From positions 62,001 through 126,000 of the forward strand of contig NZ_LWBU01000091.1 of NCBI RefSeq assembly GCF_001646665.1: a stretch of DNA of 64,000 nt, given 5' to 3'. The translations under genes were made by a program, and so were the position numbers. This stretch comes from Streptomyces noursei. Lineage in GTDB: Bacteria > Actinomycetota > Actinomycetes > Streptomycetales > Streptomycetaceae. This document shows, one piece after another, positions 1 through 8,300 of the stretch. The notes beneath the pieces were generated by a model. It saw only the letters and a program-made list of their open reading frames with translations, did not search any database and was not told the DNA's origin. Within the stretch, counting starts at the first letter, position 1, and every line of letters starts with the position of its first letter.

Positions 1-731
1 CGGCCGAGAGCGCGGGGATGGTCGGTGACAAGGCCTCCGAGGTGGCCGGCACCGCCAAGGAGCAGGCTGCGGGGGTGACCCATGAGGCCACGGCACAGGC
101 GCGTGACCTCGTGGGCGAGCTGCGGGAACAGCTCCGCGACCAGGCCCAGAGCCAGACGCAGCGGCTGGCGGAGAACGTCCGCCGGCTCTCCGACGAGCTG
201 CGTGACATGAGCGAGAACGGCAAGCCGGATTCGGGCGTCGGTGGCGTCGTACGGCAGATATCCGACGGCGGGCACCAGGTGGCCGCGCGGCTGGAGCAGC
301 GGGGCCCGGAGGGTCTCGTCGGTGACTTGCAGGACTTCGCCCGGCGGCGACCGGGTGTCTTCCTCGCGGGCGCGGCCCTGGCGGGGTTCGTCGTCGCGCG
401 GGCCGGGAAGGGCGTCAGCGCCGCGGGTTCGTCCGGTTCGACGGGAGCCGGCCCGCAGGGCGGGCAGCAGTACGCGCCTCAGCGGCCCGCGGCCGGTACG
501 GGCACGGGCCTGGACACGGGCACGGGTGCGGGTGCGGGCCTGGACACGGGCACGGGTGCGGGCCTGGGCGCAGGCGTCGGCACGGGCGCCGGCGCGGGTG
601 TCGGGGCGGTGCCCCCGGCCCCGCCGGTCGTCCCGCCCGTCACCCCGCCGGCGCCGGCGCCGCCCACGGCGGCACCGGGCTCGCCGTACCCCACCACTCC
701 CCGGCCGGGGGGTGAGGGCGAATGGCGGTGA
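1..731 (+). CDS. Apolipoprotein-like/stress-type protein with Gly-Thr-rich tail (5' end outside window)
   Basis: The reading frame is open to the left edge, so the true start lies upstream; the first ATG in the window (18) is probably internal. The visible part is a charged helical region (repeated KASEVAGTAKEQAAG-like segments, likely coiled coil), then one hydrophobic segment (FLAGAALAGFVVARA, about residues 115-130 from the ATG), then a low-complexity Gly/Thr/Ala tail with repeated GLDTGTGAG units ending in a Pro-rich stretch. In Streptomyces such proteins sit directly before a holin-family and a DUF3618 protein, exactly as here, and the next gene overlaps its end (ATG at 722). Function is unknown; a membrane-associated envelope-stress role is an inference from context. 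Confidence 0.7.
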   Translation, partial: AESAGMVGDKASEVAGTAKEQAAGVTHEATAQARDLVGELREQLRDQAQSQTQRLAENVRRLSDELRDMSENGKPDSGVGGVVRQISDGGHQVAARLEQRGPEGLVGDLQDFARRRPGVFLAGAALAGFVVARAGKGVSAAGSSGSTGAGPQGGQQYAPQRPAAGTGTGLDTGTGAGAGLDTGTGAGLGAGVGTGAGAGVGAVPPAPPVVPPVTPPAPAPPTAAPGSPYPTTPRPGGEGEWR

Positions 732-1168
732 CGACCCGCGTGCCCGAACGCGACCGGGTGGGCGTGCAGGAGCCGCCGCCCGCCGCCGTGGAGGACACGT
801 CCATCGGCGATCTGATCAGTGACATCAGCACGGACCTCTCCCAACTGGTCCGGGACGAGATCGAGCTGGCCAAGGCGGAGATCAAAGAGGAGTCCACGAA
901 GGCCGGCAAGGCCATGGGCATGCTCGGCGGGGCCGGGTACGCCGGACACCTGGTGCTGCTGCTCGGCAGCTTCACGGTGATCTTCGCGCTGGCCAACGTC
1001 ATGGACATCGCGTGGGCGGCCCTCATCGTCACGGCCCTGTGGGCCGTGGTCGGCGCGGTGCTCTACACGACCGGCCGCAAGCGGCTGCGCACCGTCAACC
1101 TCAAGCCCGAACAGACCATGGAGAACCTGAAGGAGGACGCCCGATGGGCGCGACACCCCAGGAGTTGA
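722..1168 (+). CDS. Phage holin family / DUF1469-type membrane protein
   Basis: This 148-aa protein has a short acidic N-terminus, an amphipathic helix (LSQLVRDEIELAKAEIKEE) typical of the actinobacterial Phage_holin_3_6 (DUF1469) family, and two transmembrane segments at about residues 70-92 and 98-118, followed by a basic tail. The family is not known to act as a true phage holin; most members are chromosomal membrane proteins of unknown role. It overlaps the gene before it by 10 bp and the DUF3618 gene after it by 25 bp, so the three are almost certainly co-translated. Confidence 0.85.
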   Translation: MAVTTRVPERDRVGVQEPPPAAVEDTSIGDLISDISTDLSQLVRDEIELAKAEIKEESTKAGKAMGMLGGAGYAGHLVLLLGSFTVIFALANVMDIAWAALIVTALWAVVGAVLYTTGRKRLRTVNLKPEQTMENLKEDARWARHPRS

Positions 1169-1818
1169 GGAGCGACGTGGAGTACCGCCGCGCCCATCTC
1201 GCCCGCAACGTCGATCTCCTCGCGGAGAAGGTGACGCCCGGCAGGGTGGTGCGGCGCAAGGCGGGGTCGGCCCGCAACCGGCTCAGCGGAGTGAAGGAGC
1301 GCGTGATGGGCACGACGCGGGACGCCGCCGACGGGCTGACGCAGTCGGCGCACGGGGTCGCCGGGAGCGCCGGTGACACGGCGAGCAGTGCGGCGCGGAC
1401 GGTCCAGGAGACCGCCGGCCAGGCCGGGGAGGCCCTGCAGCAGGCCCCGGAGCAGATCAAGCGGCAGACGCAGGGCAGCCCGCTGGCCGCCGGGCTCATC
1501 GCCTTCGGCGCCGGCATGCTCACCGCCGCCCTGCTGCCCACCACCAGCGCCGAGGAACGCGCCGGGCAGCGGATCCGCGAGCACTCCGACGAACTGCTGG
1601 AGCCGGTGAAGCAGCAGGCCGTGCAGGCCGCGCAGGAGGTCAAGGAGGAGTTGCGCGAACCGGCGGCCCAGGCCGTCGAGTCCGTGAAGTCCACGGCCCA
1701 GGACGCGGTGGACACCACCAAGGAGCAGGCCAGGACCGCCGGTCAGGACACCGCCGAGGGCCTGCGGCGGACCGGGCAGGACACCGTCGCCGAGGTCCGG
1801 GACCGGACGGGTCACTGA
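1144..1818 (+). CDS. DUF3618 domain-containing protein
   Basis: This 224-aa protein starts at an ATG inside the holin gene; the frame extends further upstream but homology-like sequence begins at MGATPQELRSDVEYRR. The N-terminal 50 residues (LRSDVEYRRAHLARNVDLLAEKVTPG) match the DUF3618 pattern. A long Ala/Gln/Glu-rich amphipathic region follows, then a single membrane segment (LAAGLIAFGAGMLTAALL, about residues 115-132) and a C-terminal coiled-coil-like region with repeated TAQDAVDTTKEQARTAGQDT units. It closes a three-gene operon and is followed by a strong hairpin. The function is unknown; the pattern suggests a helical envelope-associated protein. Confidence 0.88.
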   Translation: MGATPQELRSDVEYRRAHLARNVDLLAEKVTPGRVVRRKAGSARNRLSGVKERVMGTTRDAADGLTQSAHGVAGSAGDTASSAARTVQETAGQAGEALQQAPEQIKRQTQGSPLAAGLIAFGAGMLTAALLPTTSAEERAGQRIREHSDELLEPVKQQAVQAAQEVKEELREPAAQAVESVKSTAQDAVDTTKEQARTAGQDTAEGLRRTGQDTVAEVRDRTGH

Positions 1819-1854
1819 CCCTCACGCGACGACGGGAGCGAACGGGGCACACGC

Positions 1855-1901
1855 GACGCCCCCGTGCCGGTGGCCCGACCGCCGCCCGGCACGGGGGCGT
1901 C
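1855..1901 (+). terminator. Rho-independent-like hairpin after the DUF3618 gene
   Basis: A perfect 15-bp stem (GACGCCCCCGTGCCG at 1855-1869, its complement at 1887-1901) with a 17-nt loop lies 36 bp after the DUF3618 stop. There is no T-run, which is common for Streptomyces terminators. It is followed by a three-fold tandem GGCCACGTC repeat (about 1900-1925). Confidence 0.7.
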
Positions 1902-2062
1902 GGCCACGTCGGCCACGTCGGCGGCTGCTGTGGGGCCCCCCACCCGTGCGCCGCACCCGCGACGCGGACCACCCCACGGCCCCGGGCCTCCGCCGCCTTC
2001 CGGGTGGTCCCGCGCCGTGGCCGGATCACAGCGCATGGTCACGGCGACCGACCGGCTGAACT

Positions 2063-2090
2063 CCTGTACGGGAGTAGCTGACAGGTACGG
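2063..2090. promoter_or_regulatory. Weak dyad upstream of the TetR gene
   Basis: CCTGT (2063-2067) and ACAGG (2081-2085) form inverted arms, and GTACGG occurs twice in the same stretch, ending just before the TetR start at 2098. This may be an autoregulatory operator, but the arms are only 5 bp, so the call is tentative. Confidence 0.3.
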
Positions 2091-2097
2091 TTTGGCC

Positions 2098-2808
2098 ATG
2101 GACGCATCCGGAATCGGCTCCGCCGACGAGAACATCAAGTCCACCGCGCGCGACCTGCTGGTGAAAGCGGGCGCCGCCGGGCTCACGCTGGAGGCCGTCG
2201 CCCGCGAGAGCGGCGTGCCCGTCGCCGGCGTGGAGGCCGTCTTCCCGCACCGGGACGCCCTGTTGACCGCTCTGGTGATCGACGCCTACGACGCGTCCGG
2301 CGCCGCGATGGAGCAGGCCGACCGCACGGCCGCGGAGGCCGGCGCCACGGCGGGCGCCCGGCTCCTCGCGGCCACCCGCGCGCTGCGGCGGTGGTCCTTC
2401 GACAACACGGCCGAGTTCACACTGATCTACGGCTCCCCCATCCCCGGCTATCACGCCCCGCAGGACACGGTGCCCCCCGCGTCCCGTACGCCCGCCGTGC
2501 TGGCCGGGATCGTCCGCTCGGCGCTGGAGGCCGGTGAACTGACCCCGCCGCGGCGGGCCGTGGCCGGGCCGCCGCTGCTCCTGCCCGAGGCGGTGGAGCT
2601 GTTCGGAGGCGTACCGGAGGCTCCGTTCTCGGACATCATCGAGCGGGGCATCGTGCTGTGGAGCAACCTGATCGGGCTGCTGGTGTTCCAGGTCTTCAGC
2701 CGCACCCACGACAGCGTCCGGGACGAGTCCGCGTTCTTCGACTACGCCATCGCCGTGGCGGCCGAGAGCATCGGGCTCGAGGTACCCGCGGGCGAGACCA
2801 CCGACTGA
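2098..2808 (+). CDS. TetR family transcriptional regulator
   Basis: This 236-aa protein has an N-terminal TetR helix-turn-helix (STARDLLVKAGAAGLTLEAV, then ARESGVPVAGVEAVFPHRDALLTALV, residues about 13-60) and a C-terminal domain containing the RRWSFDNTAEFTLIYGSPIPGY segment seen in the TetR_C_13/WHG-type actinobacterial group. The frame extends upstream of 2098, but that stretch includes the terminator hairpin and has no regulator-like sequence, so the ATG at 2098 is preferred. The membrane gene at 2852 follows after 43 bp in the same direction and may be co-transcribed. The ligand is unknown. Confidence 0.85.
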   Translation: MDASGIGSADENIKSTARDLLVKAGAAGLTLEAVARESGVPVAGVEAVFPHRDALLTALVIDAYDASGAAMEQADRTAAEAGATAGARLLAATRALRRWSFDNTAEFTLIYGSPIPGYHAPQDTVPPASRTPAVLAGIVRSALEAGELTPPRRAVAGPPLLLPEAVELFGGVPEAPFSDIIERGIVLWSNLIGLLVFQVFSRTHDSVRDESAFFDYAIAVAAESIGLEVPAGETTD

Positions 2809-2851
2809 ACCGTCCGCCGCGCGTACGCGTCACCCGCAGGGAACCAGGCCG

Positions 2852-4021
2852 TTGAACACCATCAGAACCCTCTGCTTCGTCATCGCGGCGCTCTCGTCGT
2901 ACTCCGCGCTGGTCTACCGGCTGTGCCAGGTGCGGCGCAGCTGGCGGGACAGCGCCTACCGCACCCTCGTCGTCACCCTGCTGTTGCAGTGCCTCACCTT
3001 CACGATGGGGGCCGTCGCCATGGGCGGTGGCAGCTTCCTCGGCGTCGGCAACCTCGCCATCCTGGTGATGCACCTGGCGGCCGTGGCCTTCTGCGTCAGC
3101 GCGCAGATCATCCTGTTGCGCTGGGCGACCACCGGCGAGGAGGCGGCGCGCAAGTCCCGCAACTGGCTGGTCACCGGGATCGTCCTCGACGTGGTGCTGG
3201 TGGCGCTGTTCCTCGTCGCGGACGGCCCGGACCGGCCCGCCTCGGACTTCGACACGGGCAGCGGCCGGCCGCTGATCCTCACGTACCTCCTGCTGTTCAT
3301 CGTCTCGCAGGCGGTTCCGTGCGTCACGATCTTCCGCCAGTGCGGACCGTACGCGCGGATGACCGACAACGCCTCGCTCCGTCAGGCCCTGCGGCTGCTC
3401 AAGGTCGCCGCGGTGGTCCTGTTCCTCTACTGCGCTGCGCGGACGGTCAACATCCTCACCGCCGCGTCCGGGGTGGACATCGGGGTGTGGAAGGTCGCCG
3501 CGTCGGTGTTCAGCGCGGCGGGCATCGTGCTGCTCTCCCTCAGCCTCACCATGTCCTCCTGGTGGGCCTCGGTCGCCGGTGTGGCGGGCTGGGCGCGCCG
3601 GTACCGCGCGTACCGGGCCCTCTATCCGCTCTGGCGCGACCTGTACGAGTCTTCTCCCGACATCGTCCTGGAGCCGCCCGGCGCCGCGTCGGTCGCCGAC
3701 CTCGACTACCGCCTGCACCGGCGGGTGGTGGAGATACGGGACGGCTGGCGGGACCTGCGCCCGTACATCGACCGCACGGCCGGTGCCGCCACGGGGGCGG
3801 GCGAGGGGGCGGAGGAGGGCACGCCCGAGGAGTCCCGGCAGGCGTTCACCGAGGCGGCGCAGATCCGGCAGGCGCTGAGCGCCAAGCGGGCCGGCACGAT
3901 CCCGGCCGACAACGCGGACGCCGGCGACTTCGAGGACCGCGACACGGACAACTTCACCGCGGAGGTCGCCTGGCTGACCAAGGTCGCCGCCGCCTACAGC
4001 AAGCTGGACAAGGCGGGTTGA
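2852..4021 (+). CDS. MAB_1171c-family putative transporter (integral membrane protein)
   Basis: This 389-aa protein starts at TTG; a GCAGGG-like ribosome site lies just upstream. Residues about 1-245 form roughly seven transmembrane helices. The C-terminal 140 residues are soluble and include the segment WARRYRAYRALYPLWRDLYE and LDYRLHRRVVEIRDGWRDLRPY, which I associate with the MAB_1171c-type family common in Streptomyces. These genes often lie beside an XRE regulator and an ImmA/IrrE-like protease gene, as here (4372 and 4809). The transport role is only a family label; the soluble tail could be a regulatory module. Two hairpins follow the gene. Confidence 0.8.
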   Translation: MNTIRTLCFVIAALSSYSALVYRLCQVRRSWRDSAYRTLVVTLLLQCLTFTMGAVAMGGGSFLGVGNLAILVMHLAAVAFCVSAQIILLRWATTGEEAARKSRNWLVTGIVLDVVLVALFLVADGPDRPASDFDTGSGRPLILTYLLLFIVSQAVPCVTIFRQCGPYARMTDNASLRQALRLLKVAAVVLFLYCAARTVNILTAASGVDIGVWKVAASVFSAAGIVLLSLSLTMSSWWASVAGVAGWARRYRAYRALYPLWRDLYESSPDIVLEPPGAASVADLDYRLHRRVVEIRDGWRDLRPYIDRTAGAATGAGEGAEEGTPEESRQAFTEAAQIRQALSAKRAGTIPADNADAGDFEDRDTDNFTAEVAWLTKVAAAYSKLDKAG

Positions 4022-4070
4022 GGTCCCGGAGGCCGGCCGCCGCCCGGCCCTGCGGCTCCCGCGGTCACCA

Positions 4071-4108
4071 CCCGCCCGGTCCGGCTTTCCCCCGTCGGAC
4101 CGGGCGGG
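4071..4108 (+). terminator. Hairpin after the membrane protein gene
   Basis: A 13-bp perfect stem (CCCGCCCGGTCCG at 4071-4083, complement at 4096-4108) with a 12-nt loop containing TTTCCCCC, 50 bp after the stop. It is a good terminator candidate for the 2098-4021 unit. Confidence 0.65.
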
Positions 4109-4140
4109 ACATCCCCCCGTTTCCCACTGCGGTCTGGCGG

Positions 4141-4165
4141 GCCGGGCGGGTGTTCCCCGCCCGGC
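4141..4165 (+). terminator. Second hairpin in the same gap
   Basis: A 10-bp perfect stem (GCCGGGCGGG at 4141-4150, complement at 4156-4165) with a 5-nt loop. It may work with the preceding hairpin to insulate the XRE/ImmA pair. Confidence 0.5.
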
Positions 4166-4245
4166 CCCACGGCCCGACCCATCCCCCGAGGACCGGACCG
4201 GCCGAGGTGACCGGCAGCGAACTCGGCCACCCCCGTGAACCAAGT

Positions 4246-4258
4246 TAGCTGCCAGCTA
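4246..4258. promoter_or_regulatory. 13-bp perfect palindrome upstream of the XRE gene
   Basis: TAGCTGCCAGCTA is a perfect palindrome about an unpaired centre, 114 bp before the XRE start. It lies at the start of the only AT-richer stretch of the 350-bp gap 4022-4371, so it is a plausible operator for the XRE regulator at 4372. No convincing -35/-10 pair could be assigned. Confidence 0.4.
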
Positions 4259-4371
4259 TCGGCGAGCTCCAACGTTGTCTGAGACGCGCCCAATTGTCAA
4301 CTGTCCGCTAATCTGGGAAAGTGACGGTTAGCCAAGGGCTATGCCTAGGAGGTGACGGGAGGGAGATCGCG

Positions 4372-4812
4372 ATGACCGGGACTGATGACCGGCCCGTGCT
4401 GGCGGTGCGTCTGGACGACCTCTTCAAGACGGTGCGCCCCAAGGGCAGGCACTGGACCAACGCCGAGGTGGCGGAGGAGCTGAAGCGGGCCAATCCCGAC
4501 CTCAGGGTCGGGGGTGTGTACCTGTCGCAGCTGCGGACCGGCAAGCGCTCCAACCCCTCCCCCGACCTGCTGGCCGCCCTGGCGCGCTTCTTCGGGGTGT
4601 CGGTCGCCTACTTCTTCGACGACGACGTCGCCGAGTCGGTCCTGAGCCAGGTCGCCGCCATCGAGGCGCTGCGGCAGGCGGGGGTCCGCTCGGTGGCGAT
4701 GCGGGCCGCCGGGATGAAGAAGGAGAACCTCCAGGCGATCACGGCCATCATGGACCAGTACCGGCAGATGCAGGGGCTCCCGCCCGTCACCGACCCCGCG
4801 GACCACGAATGA
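4372..4812 (+). CDS. XRE family helix-turn-helix regulator
   Basis: This 146-aa protein is read from the ATG at 4372, which has a GGGAGGGAGAT ribosome site 5-13 bases upstream; a GTG at 4321 is possible but less well placed. The HTH lies at about residues 15-70 (WTNAEVAEELKRANPDLRVG, VYLSQLRTGKRSNPSPDLLA, ALARFFGVSVAYFFDDD), the layout seen in regulators that precede ImmA/IrrE peptidases. Its stop overlaps the peptidase start as ATGA, so the two are translationally coupled. By analogy with ImmR/ImmA the peptidase may act on this or a related repressor, which is inference. Confidence 0.88.
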   Translation: MTGTDDRPVLAVRLDDLFKTVRPKGRHWTNAEVAEELKRANPDLRVGGVYLSQLRTGKRSNPSPDLLAALARFFGVSVAYFFDDDVAESVLSQVAAIEALRQAGVRSVAMRAAGMKKENLQAITAIMDQYRQMQGLPPVTDPADHE

Positions 4813-5366
4813 GGAGCGGCAGGAGGGGCCGGCCGGCCGACCAGGACCGCCGCAGCCGGCTCAAGAGGCTCCGGAAGGCCGGCGCGCAGCGGATCGCCGA
4901 TCTCGACCTGCCGCGCGTGGCCGACGTGGCCGAGCTCTGCCGCCATCTCAGCGAGGTCCGGGGCCGCCCGATCACCCTGGTCCCGATGCAGATGCCGGCG
5001 TCGCACCCGTGCGGGATGTGGGTCGCCGCCCGCGACGAGGACCTCATCTTCTACGACGCCAACACCACCAGCGCGCATCAGGAGCACATCATCTTGCACG
5101 AGCTGGGTCACATCATCTGCTGTCATCGCGGCGCGGGTTGGCTGGACGAGGCGAGTGCCCGCCTCCTCTTCCCGGACCTCGACCCCGATCTCGTGCGCGA
5201 CATGCTCCTGCGCGCCACCTACGACGACGTCCAGGAGCAGGAGGCGGAGATCATCGCCTACCTGCTATCCCAGCGGGTCGGCGGCACCGAGGGGCGGCAG
5301 GGCGAGGCCCCGGCGGGGCCGGGCGAGAACGCCACGCTCAGCCGCATAGAACGCACCCTCATCTGA
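4809..5366 (+). CDS. ImmA/IrrE-like metallopeptidase
   Basis: This 185-aa protein has a zinc-protease HELGH motif at residues 97-101 (in the context IILHELGHIICCH), preceded by LIFYDANTTSAHQEHIILHE-type sequence typical of the ImmA/IrrE domain and followed by an acidic segment. Members cleave repressors (ImmA of ICEBs1, IrrE/PprI of Deinococcus) or serve as toxin-like partners in Streptomyces. It overlaps the XRE gene by 4 bp and its 3' end overlaps the convergent polyketide-type gene by 8 bp. No integrative element is visible around it, so a host regulatory role is more likely than ICE control. Confidence 0.85.
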   Translation: MRSGRRGRPADQDRRSRLKRLRKAGAQRIADLDLPRVADVAELCRHLSEVRGRPITLVPMQMPASHPCGMWVAARDEDLIFYDANTTSAHQEHIILHELGHIICCHRGAGWLDEASARLLFPDLDPDLVRDMLLRATYDDVQEQEAEIIAYLLSQRVGGTEGRQGEAPAGPGENATLSRIERTLI

Positions 5367-8300
5367 CGTGGCCGGCCTCCCGCGCGGTGTACGCGACCTC
5401 CTCGGCGAGGACGGACACGGTACGCCGGATGTCGTCCTCACGGTGGTCGGCGGTGACGAAGAACCGCAGCCGGGCCAGCCCCTCCTCGACGGCGGGGTGC
5501 AGGATCGGGTCGGCGACGACGCCGCGCCGGAACAGCCGGTCCGCGACGTGCAGGGTCCGGGCGGAGTCGCCGAGGAGGCACGGCACGATGGGCGTGCCGG
5601 CGCTGGCGCCGGTCGCGAGCCCCGCGGAGGCCGCCAGACCGAGGAACAGCTCCGCGTTGCGCCGCAGGGCCCGCACCCGGTGCGGTTCGGCGACGATCAG
5701 CTCCGTGGCGGCCAGCGCGGCGGCCGCGTTGGGCGGTGTCAGGCCCACGCTGTACACGAAGCCGGGCAAGGTGTGCCGCAGCCACCGCACGGTCCGCGCC
5801 GAGCCGCCCAGGTACCCGCCGCAGCTGGCGAAGGCCTTGGAGAGGGTGCCCATCCACAGGTCGACGTCGGACCGGTCGACGCCGAAGTGCTCGCCCACGC
5901 CCCGGCCGCTCTCCCCCACCGTGCCGATGCTGTGGGCCTCGTCGACCATCAGCAGAGCGCCGTAACGCTTCTTCAGCTCGATCACGGCCGGCAGGTCGAC
6001 CAGGTCGCCGTCCATGCTGTACGCGCCCTCGACGGCGATCAGGACCCGCCGGAACCGGGAGCGGTTGAGCCGGAGCAACTGCTCCAGCCGGCCGGTGTCG
6101 TTGTGGGCGAACGGGCGCCTGGCCGCGCCGGACAGGGCGCAGCCCTGGAGGATGCTGTCGTGCGCCAGCGCGTCGTGGAGCACCAGGTCGTCGGGGCCGA
6201 CGAGGTGGCCGATCGCGGTGACGTTGGTGGCGTGGCCGCTGACCAGCACCAGGCAGTCCTCGACGCCGAGGAAGCCGGCGAGTGCCCGTTCCAGCCGTAC
6301 GGTGAGGTCCCGCTCGCCGGACAGGGGCCGGCTCGCCGAGACGGAGGTCCCGTACCGCTCCACCGCGAGGCGGGCGGCCTCGTTGACGGCCGGATGGCCG
6401 GACAGCCCCAGGTAGTTGTAACTGCCGAACGACAGGTACGAGCGGTCGCCGATCACCGTCGTGTCGCGGATGGTGCCCTGGTGGACGCGGAAGTACGGAT
6501 AGGACGCGCCGCCCGCGGTGACCGCGTGCAGGCGCTCCTCGAACTGCCGCACCTCGGGGAAGTCCTCGACGCGTCCGGTCGCGGCGGGCGGCTGCGGACC
6601 TTGATCGGGGCCGGGCTCCGGCTCCGTTGCCGGGCGGGGCTCCGGGGCGGGGGTCGGGTCGATGGCCCGGGCGGGGGCAGGGCCGGCCGTGGCCCACGGC
6701 TCCTCGCGGTGCGGATCGACCAGGTGGATCAGCCGTCCGATGGTGAGCCCCGGCGCGTACATCTCCTCGGTGCGGAAGCCGGGTACGCGCCTGGCGATGC
6801 CGGCCTCCAGGTCGTGCAGCATCAGGGAGTCGAAGCCGAGGTCGTCGACCAGGGCCATCCGCTCGTCGAGGTCGGCGAGGGGGAAGACGCCGATCCGCGA
6901 CACCTCCGCCAGCACGACGGACGCGCCGGAGGGGCCGCCGGTCCGCGCCGCGGGCCGGTCCTCCGCGCGGCGCTGCGCCGGCAGCGGCACGGACGGCGCG
7001 GGCAGCTGCGCGGGCGGGGGCGCCTGCGCGGACGGAGGTACGTGCGCGGGCGGGGACAGGGCGGTGAGCGGGGGCGTCGTGGGGTCCTCCTCCGTCGCCT
7101 CGCGGGCCGACTCGTTCACCACCCAGTGGTGGCGTGGGGCGAGCGGGCTCGGCGGCAGGGTGCACGGGGGGAAACGTTCCGGCGCGGGGCGGGGCACCTG
7201 GACGGTGACCGCGCGGTGTGCGAGGCGGGTCAGCGCGGCGGTGCGCGCCGCCACCCCGCCGGACGCCACCCCGCCGGACGCCACTTCACCGGACGCCACT
7301 TCACCGGACGTCGCTTCACCGGTCGTCGTCTCGTCGGGCAGTACCTCGCCGGACGTCACTCCGCCGGACTTCGCCGTGCCGGTCACCCGTCCCGGTCCCA
7401 GCTCCCCGGTGCGGCCGGCCTCCACCTCCCCGGCCGCCGCGATCAGCCGGGCCACGGCGTCGGGGGTGTCCTCCGCGACCACCGCGAGGCGCTCGGCCAG
7501 GGCGGTGCGGCGGGCCAGGGTGTCCGCCACCCGGGCCAGGGGCGGCCGGTCGGCGGCGAGGGTCTCCGCCACCTCCCGGGCGTACCGGGCCAGCCCGGCG
7601 CGGTCGCGGGCGCTCAGGAGCAGGAGGTGCGGTCCCGGGTCCGCCGCCGGGGGCGGGGCCGGCGCCGTGACGCACTCCTCCACCACGAGGTGGACCCCGG
7701 TGCCGCCGAAGCCGAAGGCACTCACCCCGGCGCGGCGCGGGGTGCCGGAGCCCGGCCAGGGGGCCGGCTCGGTCGGCACGGTCAGCCGTGCGGCCTCCAG
7801 GACGGAGCGGTCCGCCAGGTCGAAGTCGGGCTGCGGCGGGACGACTCCCCGGTGCACGGCCAGGACCGTCTTGATGAGGCCGGCGATGCCCGCGGCGTTG
7901 AGCGAGTGCCCGACCACCGCCTTGACCGCTCCGAGGAGGGCGGGCGCGGCGTCCGCCTCGCAGCGCAGGTCGCGCAGGACCCCGGTCTCGACCGGGTCGC
8001 CGACCGTGGTCCCGGTGCCGTGCGCCTCCAGGTAGCCCACCGCTCCGGGGCTCAGGCCGGCGTCCCGGTAGGCGCGGCGCAGGGCGCGCAGCTGGCCGGC
8101 GGCCTGGGGGTGCATTCCGCCGTGCACGGTGCCGTCGTTGGCGGTCCCCACGCCCCGGATCACGGCGTACACCCGGTCGCCGGCCGCCAGGGCGTCGGGC
8201 AGGGGCCGCAGGACCAGGACCCCGGCGCCCTCGCCGAGGACGAACCCGTCGGCCTCCGCGCCGAACGGCAGGCATCTGCCGCTGCGCGAGATGGCGCCGA

